From: Chromera velia
Lineage: Eukaryota > Sar > Chromeraceae
Direction: 5' to 3'
NCBI GenBank assembly: GCA_018398765.1
Contig: JAHBMJ010001696.1
Location: forward strand, 1,410-27,524
DNA: 26,115 nucleotides
Shown here in pieces: positions 10,501 through 21,500 of the stretch. A program made the position numbers and the translations under genes. The stretch's first letter is position 1, and the number at the start of each line of letters is the position of its first letter. Under the pieces are notes generated by a model, which worked only from the letters and a program-made list of their open reading frames with translations, had not been told where the DNA came from and did no database searches.

Positions 10501-13500
10501 CGTACATTTCTTCCTCGCTACCCCCGACCGAAGTAATCCTGTCTGCCTGTCTGTCTGCCTGCCCGTAGGTCTCAGACACATTCTCTATCGTTACCAATTT
10601 GTCTGTTTGTAGTCCTTCACATGCATGTGACTTTTTAGAATCTGACATATTGTGGTCTGTGCTCAACAGGTAGATGTATCTGAGGAATGAATTTCACGCA
10701 GGAGCGAGACCTGTGTGACTCCTGGGGGTGTGTTGGAAATTTTGAATTCGCTCACGGAGGGGAACGAGAATGTGACCTACCTGGAAATCAAAGGGTTCTT
10801 TAGACGGTCTGTCTGTCAGGCAGCCATGCAGCCAAGCAGAATTAAGGAGGCAGTGACCTTCCGAGAATGCATTTGATTGCCTCATGGGGAGCTTGTTCGG
10901 ATGTCATTCGTATCACTTCCAACTGGTCCGCCTGTGTGAATTGCAAAAACCACTGGTGTATTCATTGGTCGATACATTGGTTCGAGCCATAAAAAGCGAA
11001 ATCAAAGCAGACAGACATATGCCTTATTTAATTGTGCTGCACCTTGTGTGCACGTCTCCCGTTTCTCTGCTTTCTCCTCGTTTTGCTTTTTCCTCCTTGC
11101 AGATTTGACCGGAGAAGAGATGCAGAGAGCAGACGGCCGCGAGACCGTCGTCTGTCCTTTGAGGATTTCGTGTTTGCGGTGTTGCCTTTTGGGATGGACG
11201 TGGAAGATGCCGCAGGGATAGGCAGAGAAATCGAGAAGATGCGGAAGGAGGGGAGGGTGAAGACGTACCACAAGTGCCCGACTCATAAGGGAATGATGAG
11301 ACAGGCACACGGGTCAGCTGGGAGGAGCCAGACAAGACCAATAACGTGTTTGTATGAAAATGTCGGTGCGTGTTTCTCTATGTGTGCGCAGACCTCTCGA
11401 TACCTGATATGTCCAACCAAGAAAGGCCTTTGCATAGAGAGAGTGTGATGTGGCAGGAAAGACAGAAGGCCATCTAATGTGTTGAATGCACAAATTTTTC
11501 CTGCTATGATTCATTTGTTTCGGCCTAGTCATGCGATCCGATTTTATTTGCTGCAGTGACGATCTGGACAACACAAGGGGAAATGACAAAAGTGAGTTCA
11601 CGACCGCTCTCCCCTCCTCTCTTGGCGGAAGAGAGGGAACATCCAGATCTCCTCGTGGGGTGCCCACTCCATCTGGATCACCCTCCTCGACCCTCAAGGG
11701 AAGGAGACAGGAAAATGAACGCCCGGGTCCTTCCTCCCACACCAAACAACTGCATGGTGGGCACAGTCCAGCATCACTGGAGTTCTCCTTCTCCTCAAAA
11801 CAGGTCAGTCATCCAGTCAGTCCGTCACTCAATCTGCCTTCCTGAGGAAAACGAAACAAAAAAATCCCACCGACAGTTGTGAGGCACGTAGGCACGTTCT
11901 TTCTTGACGCCGACCAGACAAACGCCTGAGCACTGTCTCCTGGTCAGCAAACAAATAGAACCATCCAAAACAGTCACTTCGAATTTTGATGTGGAGCATG
12001 GCCCTCGATCTTTTTTTTTTCTTTCCAGGATACTTACTCTGCACCCTTGTTTCTTTCTTTTTCCCTCTCCAACACCGTTGTATGACTCTTCTGGAGTCCC
12101 TGCAAACCTCGATCCATGCATCGATGCCTTCGATCATTCCTGCCTGCAGAACAGCTCCACCCCCCCCAAAGCCAGCCCTCCCGTGGACCCGTCAACGAGG
12201 CCGACCGGAACTTCGCTGTTTCATGTCAACTTGGCAAGAGACACACCTCCAATTGCCCCCCTGTGCTGCCCTCTGAGGTCATCTGAGGAAAAGGTCCTCT
12301 GTCCCTGTGAGTGCTGTCTGGGCGTATGTGATGACTGTGCCATCGCGTTCCGCTGTCCCCCCCCTTGTACACAAACACCCAACTGCCTCTACACTAATGC
12401 AAACCCAGACGGAGTCAACTACTGCAGCTGCTTCCAGCCCTGTGCAGTCCCCTCTCCGATTCCCATGCCGACCATCGAACCCGACCCTCCCCCTCAGGTG
12501 CCCTCTCAGTCACCTTCTCCCCGGACCGTCCCTGACTCTCCTTCTCTTCCTTCTCGTCCTCAAAGGCGGGTCGGAGGAGGTCTGCGGAGGATCCCGGGAA
12601 GAAGCGCCATTGGGCCTGGGTCTGGGGGCTGGCCCATAGGGAAGTACTGTGGAAGCTGCTGTGACAACTGTAAAGAGGTCAGTCAGTCAGTCAGGCAGGC
12701 AGACAGTGCTCAGCAATTGCGTTTTCATGCCCTCTGTGTAGTACTTCCATGGCCGACTGTTCAGTTGAGATTTGGCCCGTGCGATATTGTGTGAGTGACT
12801 AGTTGCCCTTAATTGCCATGGCCATCCCTGGTTGCCAGTTTATTTCTTGTTGTCGTCAATGATCTTAATTTGTCTCCTGTGACGTCTGCCTCTTTTCTCG
12901 TGGCTGATCTGCAGCCCCTTTCTCCCAGACGTCGCCCCCCCTCTCCAAAAACTGCAAAGGAACTGTGCGCCCATTTCCCTTTCAAGAGAGAGGAGTGGGA
13001 CATCTGGAGGGCATCCAGAGGGTCTCCTCCCCGCTCTCCAGAGGTCCGAAACCGCTGCTGTACGCATACCCATGCAGTCACACCCACGCCCAACTCGGGC
13101 ATCTGGACACCCGGAAGGTACCCCTTTCCGCCCGTGCCTGCCAACTCAAGGCAACCTCCAAGCCCCAGCCCGATGACATTGAAGAAAGAGGAGAACGCCC
13201 CCCCCCCTCCTCCCCTTCCTCCTCTCCCGCCTGCAACACCGGAATCTCCCCCCCCTCCCACACAACCACCCAAAACGACCCCAGGCATAGAATCCCCCCC
13301 CAGCCCCACCCAGCTCCCCCCCCAGCACTACTGGTACCCTCCCTGCCATCACACGCTTCCCGCAGGCTGCTGCTGCTGTCACTGCCGTCTCCCTGGATGC
13401 CTCCCTCCAATGAGCCCCGGCATGCCTCCAGCTGTTCACAGTACAACACCGAGGGCAACAGAGACGGTCGACAAGGCGGTCAACACGGAAACCGCACCTT

Positions 13501-15176
13501 CTCCTCCAGAGGCAGTGCCCTGTCTGCCCCCCTGCTACGCACCCCCTTCCCAAAGTTGCCAATACGTCTTTAACGAATCCCCTTTGCCTCCACTTCCCCC
13601 CTGCTTCCCCCAGCGGAGTTGCGAGAGTCCCTGCAGTGTCCCTTCCGCCCCCCCCCCCTGTTGCGGATGGAGACCCGCTAGTAGGCCCAGAAAGCCGAAG
13701 GAAAAAGCAGGAGAGAAGATCGAGGGCCCCTCGCACAGGTTCGTTCAGGAAACTGTTGAGGACATCGAACGTGAAATGCGGGAGGCGGAACAAGAAGCAG
13801 AAGAAGACAAACACAAACAGGTAGGGTGTAGAAAGAAAAAACACTCTCATACGACTTAGAAGAAAATTAGTCTTTTCTCTACATACGTGTAAACCAGTCG
13901 CTTCTCCCGCTTCTCTTCGTCTTTGACTTCTCTGCTTGATTCTGGCTGTTTCTCCATAACGTCTCTTCTGCAAGGCATTTGCGCCCCACTGACAGTCCTT
14001 CATTGTACTCTTGCAGATGGTTGACACGTCCTTGTCTCATTCTTTCCTCTTTAATTCTCTGCCCCCCTCTATGTCTGTCTGGTCGAGAGAGAATTTGCCT
14101 TTCTCTTCAGATGGAGACCCCCCTGATACCACCCTGCCAGACACCCGCCTGTTGCCCTCCACCACCAGCACCAGGCTCTGTACAGCCCCCCCACTGCTCC
14201 ATGGTGGGTGAGGTGCATGAGGTTGAGCAGATACACCACCGCGTTTCTTGTCTTTTTGTTCGGATTGCCTCGTTTTCGATCTAGGTGTGGAACAACAAGT
14301 CGCGTAAAAGAGGCTCTTTGAATACCTTGCGTCCTGACCTCTGCTCTCTGCCCAGTGCCTCTTTCTTCTGCTTGGAATGAGTGTTGCATGGAGACCTTCG
14401 TTCGACTTCATTCTGCAGTCGTCTTCCTGTCCTCTGACCTTCTCGTGCTGCGAGGGCATCCCCTGGGAGTGCCTCTATGGACCCTCGTGCAATAGTCTCA
14501 TGACACAGGTAAGAGGAAAGAAATTCATTCCACTGGGATCGTATTGTCCCGATCGACTCTCTTTGTCTCTTTCCCCCCTAGCTGTCACTCCGTATTCTTC
14601 TGTCTGCCGCCCTGTCTCCCACCACCACTTCCCTCCCTCCTCGTGTTCCCTTTTCTCTTCTTCTTGGTTGCATGCGCAAGGCCAGAACTCAAGAAACTCT
14701 ACCAAAAAGAAACACCCTACCTGTCTGTCCAAATTTTGTTCATTGGCGGGAGAGGATAATTTCACTTTTACTGAAATTTTCCGGCTGTCTGGGTTGTCTT
14801 CTCTGCTACCACGTTGTCTTTTTGTTTGAAATAAACCCTGTGAATGTCTCCGGCAGAGACTCACAAGGGGGCAGACGGAGGGGCAGTCAAGCAAGCAGAC
14901 ACACGCACACGCCCACGATCAGACAAAGACGAAGAGGACTGTATGTCCCTCTCTGTCTCGAAATTTGGTTCGCTCCTGATCTACTTTCCTTCATCTTTGC
15001 TGCATAATTTCATTCAACTATCCATACAGGACTTCCAAGCATCCCCTCGTTACACAGAGGAGCCCGCACAAGCACCCCCTCGGCTTGTGGGGCAGTGCAA
15101 ATCCTGCGGGTTGGTGCTTCAGTGGGCACCGGGGTTTTCTTGGTTTGTGCTGTCCCTCCACGTCTGTGCGCAGTAG
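7535..15176 (+). CDS. Degenerate EF-hand plus long Cys/Pro-rich protein (unrecognised architecture)
   Basis: Fifteen exons whose phases all fit: 7535-7589, 7689-7831, 8230-8326, 8673-8820, 9281-9305, 9781-9818, 10172-10342, 11103-11312, 11557-11803, 12150-12677, 12915-13820, 14111-14203, 14419-14508, 14857-14940, 15030-15176; 2982 nt, about 993 aa. Residues about 48-106 read as a helix followed by FADLDVDRKEFLSVSDVLSF, the shape of the first EF-hand in the paired EF-hand proteins frequent in ciliates and related algae. Residues about 226-256 (RFDRR then RRLSFEDFVFAVLPFG) resemble the second hand, but its loop is filled with Arg and lacks the regular Asp ligands, so calcium binding is doubtful. 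About 379-917 is Pro/Ser-rich with many Cys pairs (for example CPCECCLGVCDDC, CCCCHC), suggesting metal binding or disulfides. A charged Glu/Lys helix ends exon 11. The C-terminus carries CKSCG and ends near LHVCAQ. No signal peptide is visible. The start and exons 1, 3, 14 and 15 are the least certain parts. Confidence 0.72.
8956..9000. repeat. (CT)n microsatellite in intron 4
   Basis: Pyrimidine dinucleotide run TCTCTC with TTT and CCC interruptions, inside the intron between exons 8673-8820 and 9281-9305, followed at once by a G-run at 9001-9009. Confidence 0.85.
9306..9350 (+). repeat. (GTCA)n array beginning exactly at a splice donor
   Basis: Directly after the 25-nt exon the intron begins GTCAGT and continues as GTCA units with two GTCG variants. 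The first unit is itself the donor. Confidence 0.85.
9432..9623. repeat. 87-bp tandem repeat with internal hairpins
   Basis: Two near-identical 87-bp units (9432-9518, 9519-9605) and a truncated third from 9606. Each unit carries perfect 13-bp inverted arms, GCATGCATTTTCT at 9469-9481 with its complement at 9507-9519, and again at 9556-9568 with 9594-9606. Differences between units fall in the hairpin loop. Lies in the intron between exons 9281-9305 and 9781-9818. Confidence 0.9.
12678..12702 (+). repeat. (GTCA)n at splice donor of intron 10
   Basis: Intron begins GTCAGT and extends as four GTCA units, then GGCA units. Same pattern as at 9306. Confidence 0.8.
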
Positions 15177-17327
15177 TGCGTGGATGTATGAGTGTGTGTG
15201 TGTGGGTGTGTGGGTGGGTGGGTGGGTAGGTGGGTGTGGGTGTGTTCTACAGTCAGGGCGTGCATTCTAATGCATCAATCCAGCTCGGGCCAGTCTTTGT
15301 TTCCGAATTATTCTATGTAACTGAGGGTTCTTTGTCGAACAGTAATGCAACCAGGAGCAGGACTAGACATGAATACGCCGAGGGTATACACGGGCTGGTC
15401 CGGCTACAGAGACGGCCAATGACTTCATTCCAGACCTGCACGATCGAAGGTTCTGAATTTTTTGTTGTGATTCAGGATTGTGTCAGGTATCTCCAGTGTT
15501 TTTGCTGAGACGTGCGTGTCACACTGCATCCATTGCGAGGGAGGAAGACCATTCCCCAGACGCATACGCAGCTCTCCTGCTCAGGAATCTCTACTGCATC
15601 CGTGCAGGGCGCTGACCGATATCACTTATTGGAGATGTGATATCTGCACGGGCCCTCATCATTGCCTCACATAGCTCGACCTCAACGTGTCCCGCTGTGC
15701 TGCCCCGTATACATATGCTCTTCTTTCCAGCTTAACAATTTTCCGGAACGGAGCAGCGGAGCTAAAATCAAACGAGGTGGCCTCTTTCAGTTTCTGCATT
15801 TAATTTTTACTGTTGTGGTCTGGCCGCGTATTGAACTTATATAAGCTGAGTAGTAATTGAAGGCCTGCCAGTGGAGCGTAGTCCAACAATTCATAAGATA
15901 TACTAGCTTGTATAGGATTACAATTATGTTTTGTTTAAAGGCCCAGGGTACTAGACATGATATTTTTACCGTTTTCCAAGCTAGGCTTAGTAAATTCCGT
16001 CACGGTTAATGAACTACGAATGCATACATTATATAATACATGGACTGTTATTCGATTGCTATTGATGCACGATGGCTGCTGGCTATTAAAGTCACCTGAT
16101 TAAGATGGTAATCATGATAATACTACATAGCTTTTATCTTTTTAATAGTAAGCCTCAAACCTAGCCTCAAGCTCTGACTCTAGCTCTGACTATATAGTAC
16201 ATACCTAGCATAGGCTATAACTACATACGAACCTTAGATTTTTTTTATCGTTTTTATTTTTTCCTTTTCGTTTTTAAAATTTAATCCAGCAAACTTTGAA
16301 TGTATAAGAAAAATTACTAGGAAATTTAAAAAATGAAATAATTTAATGTATAATCAATTATAGTGCTAAAAAGAGATCAGTTTTATATTTTTTATCACAT
16401 AATATTAATATCTTAAAAAAATAATAGAAATGTCTAAGGAAACGTTTTAAAGACCTAATAAACTTGTTACTAACTAGGATACAAAATTATTTTCTAATGA
16501 ATTGATTTGTCAGTCCAGCGATTAAACCGGTTCTGTAACTTCTGTTCTTGTCACATACATGTATTACTAGGCCAAGAAAGAAAAAAGAAAGGGAGACACA
16601 AATAAATAATCAGAAAAACAAAAAATACTTCACCCGTCTCGCTTCACACAGAACTGCATGAATCCTCCTTTGAACATGAGTCAGACTCAGAGCATATACC
16701 CGAACTTGAACTACATGATCCCACACAACGCAAGGCACACCGCAACGTATAATAAGACAGTCAGCACAGGGAAGGATCGAAAGAGGTAGAGTGCTGACTG
16801 CCTATCACTTAGAAAGAAAAGGGGTCGAGTGGAGTGGAAAGATGGATGGAGATGTAGGTAGACGGTACAAGGAAATGTACCGTGAAGATCAGTGAGAGAG
16901 CTATAAATGTACATAGAAAACTTAGTGGAGATGTCCCCATGGAGAAATCTCGTGCAGAGACTTAGAGAGAGATCTCGTACAGAGAAGTTTGTTCGACAAG
17001 GACTCTTTGCAAAAACCTTGTATTTATTGTTTATAATGTTTTGATTGCCTAGTTTGATTGCTTGCATACATAAGATTGCATGCATTTGTGCTGCATGGAT
17101 TTACTGCGGATCAATACGTACTGTAACAGTGTCAAGTGCCCCGGCGTGCCTGATTGATTGGCTTGCATGGGCGCGGTGCATACGTGCGGAGGCCGCGGCT
17201 TGATGCTTGGGCCTTTCTATGGTCGTGAGTACAGTGGTTGCATAGGTAACACTTTATGTGTATTCCTCTCTTCGCAGCGGTAACATAGGAGGTAGATGCG
17301 ATGGTAAGTATACGTGCGTGTCTTTTC
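15177..17327. other. Gene-poor stretch with AT-rich island
   Basis: After a GT/GGGT-rich tract (about 15186-15245) I find no frame with coding character. From about 15700 the base composition turns AT-rich, with lines near 16260-16440 at only about 13-23% G+C by hand count, then returns to normal near 17100. Near 16945-16990 the motif ATCTCGTGCAGAGA recurs imperfectly (ATCTCGTACAGAGA). A 124-codon open frame on the minus strand (16711-17085) shows no codon preference or motif and I do not call it a gene. Confidence 0.6.
15186..15245. repeat. (GT)n/(GGGT)n microsatellite
   Basis: Plus-strand GT units grading into GGGT units, immediately 3' of the stop codon of the EF-hand/Cys-Pro gene, so probably in its 3' UTR or just beyond. 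Confidence 0.85.
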
Positions 17328-18040
17328 TTATGTCTGTGTCGTGTGTGTCTCTTTACGCAACGCAGCACCCTTGACGCCAGTCACCAGATTCCGGTGCGGG
17401 GCAAGAATCCAGCGTGGCAACGGGTGTGTCGAACGTGCCCGTCGAGAAAATTCATTCATAAATTCATGGCAGTTCCACTTGCATGGGTCATACGCGTATA
17501 GAAAAAAACGAGGGTCGAACTTTATCTCTGCCACAGTCACCATCTCCTCCAACAAAGTCATGTCCGTCTCTCCCAGCTCGACCTCTTTCCATTTTATGTG
17601 GGCTTCAGGTCCATCCACAGCCCCCGGAGCCCTTCGACACTGTACCTCCTCAGTCCCATACTAATACTCACGTCGGGGAATGCTAGGCAAAGACGGACGA
17701 AACACTTCTACCCCGGTATGAAAAACCCCCTGATCTTTGTTCCAGTTAATTCTTAAAATTCCTACTCTCAAAACACTTACTCAGAGGATACAAACACACT
17801 TTCACATATGTAGGCTCTCTCTTTCTTGTCACTCGGATTTCTTTTACCACATCCTTTGCTTCTTTTGCATCTTTGATGAGGTGGTCTTTCATTTCTGGAT
17901 ATGCAAGGATGTCATACCAAAGTGTTTCGATGGGATGAGGAAGAGGGAAAAAAAGGTGGAGGATATGGTCGAGCTGCGGATCATAGAAGATTGGATTGGC
18001 TCGAATTTGTGGTTGAAGGCGTGGAAAGAGTGTATGTGTG
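17328..18040 (-). pseudogene. Decayed intronless PPPDE (DeSI-type) peptidase copy
   Basis: PPPDE proteins are thiol isopeptidases using one His and one Cys. Reading the minus strand downward: an N-terminal helix-rich part (about 18040-17780, including MKDHLIKDAKEAK from 17892) leads to EPTYVKVCLYPL, the first strand. Then comes GVFHTGVEVF (around 17726-17697) with the catalytic His, REY-stop-YGTEEV, VELGETDMT, and YDPCKWNCHEFMNEF with the catalytic Cys, then LPRWI. All these blocks fall in the family order and spacing. Lesions: TAA at 17748-17746, a one-base frameshift in the G5T5 run (plus strand 17721-17730), and TAG at 17663-17661, plus an in-frame TGA near 18050 upstream. No intron is needed to read it, unlike the neighbouring genes, which suggests a retrocopy, though no poly-A tail is visible. 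Catalytic residues are retained, so decay may be recent; sequencing error could explain one lesion but hardly all. Confidence 0.72.
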
Positions 18041-18575
18041 TCTCTGGCTGTTCATAGGGTCACTGGGGTGGTTGGAAGTGGGTGGACAAAGATGGGTGTT
18101 TGAGGTGGGGTTCGGGTGGTTGTTCTGTTTGGGATACGGACAGGCGGCCGAGAAATGAATGTGCGCGTGTGTCGGGGATGTTAGTGTGTGTTGGGGTGTG
18201 TGAATGTGTGGGGGGCATGTGTTGGCATTTGAGTGAGTGGGGGTGCAGGCTAGGGTGCAGGGAGCAGTACGGTGATCTGACGCTGAGGAGGCGCGGCGGG
18301 GGGTGGTTGTCAATGATTGGCTGGCGGAACGAGAACGACACGTGCCACGTGGCATCCGATAATGAATCCTCTTGTAAGTGCAGAAGCGACAAGGAATTGC
18401 AAAAATGAAAAGGAATGAAAATTACGCAACGCAGATTCATGAAAAGAAAAAGAAAACAGTGTAAAAAAGGAAATACCACGTTGCATGACGCACATAAAGC
18501 AGGTGGCGCCAGCTGGGACGGTCTCGAGGTCGGATGTCCTCTTCTCAGCCTCAGAAAAGCATTCAGAAGATTTCA
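18041..18575. other. Unassigned stretch, GT-rich on plus strand
   Basis: Between the PPPDE relic and the duplicated TVTET exon. About 18060-18300 is strongly G/T-rich on the plus strand with G-runs. Minus-strand frames here read as His/Pro/Thr/Ser low complexity. A Ser/Glu/Cys reading near 18490-18575 may be the decayed continuation of the next gene but I cannot place its ends. Confidence 0.4.
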
Positions 18576-21500
18576 GAAGCACCAAGAAAAGCGCCAAAGC
18601 AGGCACCAGAGGAGTCCCGACGCGGACACGAGATCGACCCGGTCATTGGATACAGTCAAGGTCTCGGAGACGGTGGCAGTGGTCTCAACATTAGGGGGGC
18701 TGGTCTCAGTGACGGTGTGGGTCTCACATCTGTAGAGCTTTCGGACGGTCCCAGTCATGGCAGGTCCAAAGACATGGAGGTGGTGTTGTCCGTCTCCACG
18801 GGGATCTTCCCGTAGGTCTGGGTGGCGGAGGTCATGGAGGGACCCTCAACGATGATGGTCATGTGGACGTCATGCGACTTCAGTGCAGGCACCCGGATCT
18901 GCGATCTCTTCGGCTTTGAGGGGGTCGACACACCCTGCAAATTTAAAGGGGGGAGGGAGAGAGACAAGAGGGAAAAGAAATGTCAAGCGATGCCAAGCAA
19001 CACACTGAAACACACAAACACACACCCTCACCCAGTGGCACACTCACACCCAGTGGCACACCCACACTCAGACAGAGGGAAGGGGGGAAGGGGAAAAGGA
19101 AAGGGCGCAGGCAGGCAGGCAGAAAGGGGAAAGCCGTTTTCTTTCTTTCTTTCTTTCAGTTTATTTCTTTCCTTCAGTTTCGTTCAGTTTCTTTCTTTCT
19201 TTCTTTCTTTCTTTCTCTCTTTCTTTCTTCCTTTCTTTCTTTCTTTCAGTTTCTTTCTTTCTTTCAGTTTCTTTTTTTCTTTCAGTTTCTTTCTTTCTGT
19301 CAGTTTCTTTCTTTCTTTCTTTCTTTTTTCTTTCTTTCTTTCTTTCTTTCCATTTCTTTCTTTCCATTTCTTTCTTTCTTTCCATTTCTTTCTTTCTTTC
19401 TTTCTATTTCTTTCTTTCTTTCTTTCTTTCTATTTCTTTCTTTCTTTCTTTCTTTCTATTCTTTCTTTCTTTCTTTATTTCTTTCTTTGTTTCAGTTTCT
19501 TTCTTTTTTTTTTTTTTTTTTCTTTTCTTTCTTTCTTTCTTTCTTTTTTCTTTTCTTTTCTTTTCTTTCTTTCTTTCTTTCTTCTTTTCTTTCTTTCTTT
19601 TCTTTCTTTTCTTTCTTTCTTTCTTTCTTTCTCTGTTAACGCAAGTCAATCCAGACGCATGGGACTACTGCTTGACCTGCTGTCTCCCACTGCATTCGAA
19701 CTATTCTTATCCCTCTTATCCTCAGCATATCTCAGCACCTCTACCCTCCCTCCGCCCCAGTCCACCTCTTTAGAGACATAACGGAGAGACAGACAAAATG
19801 AGGACAAAAAGCTTGCATGTCAGTGAGCAGAGTCTAGATACTCTCCAACCACCACCAGGCCTAGCGCACGCACCTCCTTCTGACGCTGGAGGTCCTCACG
19901 AGTCTTGGTCTCCGTCACGGTGCGGGTCTCGTATCTGCAGAGCTTTGGGACGGTCTCTGTCACGGTAGAGGAGTCGTATGGGGTGGATGGAGTTGCATGG
20001 TGGAGATGCAAGAGGAGTCGCCGGACTCAACGGTCACCGTGTCGGTGGAGGCGGTCCCCAGGAGGACTCAGTGCGGTGAAAGGTGATGGGGGCGACGGAC
20101 TCAGAGGTGGTCTCCATGCGGAAGCCAATCTCCTGTACAGTCATGGTGGCCTTGCTCTAAACGGTGGAAAGTCTCTCAGAGTGGGTAGTCTCAGAGATGG
20201 TCTGGGTGGTGTAGGAGGGGATGGAGCAGACGGTCTCAGTCATGGGGACAGAGGAAGAGACAACCCTGGTGGTGCAAGCGAAGCCGTCCATAGAGCCAGA
20301 TGCGAAGTCGGAGCCGGAGCCAGAACAACTTTGGGGCTCGTAGGTGGTGGAGTACTTAACAAGAGTGTTGGGGGAGACGGTCTCGGTGGTGAAACAAATA
20401 GAGATGGAGTGGGAAGTCTCGCGGGTGGTGCGGGTCTCGTTAGTCTGCTCGGTCTGCTCAAAAATGGTGGCCTTGAGTCCGTCCTGAGTGAAGTAGGTGG
20501 CAGTCTGTCACTGGAGTTTGTCACAACCCTGTGATTGCTCTCAGGGAGGCATCCAGAGGCCTAGCCAGAGGCCGCAGTGGAAGTACCGAAGGTGCCAGAG
20601 GAGGCATCGGACAGACGCAGTCAACATCATCGTTGCATGGACACGGTCTCGGAGAGGGTGTCACTGGAGTAAGAGAAGAGAGTGGGGACGGCCTCAGGAT
20701 AGGTGGTGGGTCTGGTGGACTCTGAGTCAACCTCCACATTCACGTCGTCATGAGCGGTGAAGATCTCCTCGGTGGTGGCGGTCTCAATCACTCTGCGAGT
20801 CGAGTCTCTGTGGAGCTTGGGGACGGTCTGCGTGACGGTGGAGGACTCGTAATGCAGTTGGTGGTAGGGGTCTCCACGGGAACGTTCCCTGAGGTCTTGG
20901 TGGCGCAGGTCATGAAGGGACCGTCTCCGATGACGGGACGGCAGGTAGGACAGACGCCAGACTGACCATGCAGAGGTCCCCCCAGAGCGTAAGAGGCTTC
21001 TGGGACTAGAGCCCCGAACGTTGAAGAGCTCCGTCTCGACGTGTGTGGAGGTCACTGGGACGTCACGAGCCTTGACAGAAGGCACACGGGCCGTTGTGCA
21101 TATTCCGGTGGCGTTCGGGCCAGAGGAGACGGACGGAGATCGCATGGTAGAACGAGGCGTCGGAGATCTGGTGAGGGAACCGTTCTGGGATCCTTGCATG
21201 ATTGTCGGAAAGTGCAAACACCCTGCAAGAAGTAAAGCCAGAGGGCAAGAGGAGGGAGGCAAATGGAAAACTGGAATTCAAAGAAAACCGAGAAGCCAGA
21301 AAAAGACCGGGGACGCAAAAAAGGCTGAGTGGAGACGGCTAGCTGTCTCCTTTCACTTCTCTCCCACTTTTTCTTTTTCCTTCTTTTTTCCCTCTCGATT
21401 TGAAGCGATGCAGCTCGGCACATGAGTCGATCCATCGGTTTTCCTTCGCCATCCTTTTTCATGTGTGCTTCTCTGCATCGGTTCGGTTCGAAGGCAGGAC

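Noticed and set aside
11904-12149. Upstream extension of the Cys/Pro exon open frame
   Set aside because: The frame is open, but a strong acceptor (TGCCTGCAG at 12149) matches the phase of the preceding donor at 11804, and the extension is intron-like with long pyrimidine runs.
16711-17085. Minus-strand 124-codon open frame with a hydrophobic C-terminus
   Set aside because: No motif, no codon preference, no splice partners, and it lies beside the AT-rich island.
19140-19640. Long Phe/Leu/Ser-rich and Lys/Glu-rich open frames on both strands
   Set aside because: They are translations of the CTTT/GAAA repeat.
19905-20534. Plus-strand 209-codon Gly/Val-rich open frame
   Set aside because: It is the antisense shadow of the C-ending codons of the minus-strand Thr-rich relic, where the minus strand shows repeated homologous blocks.
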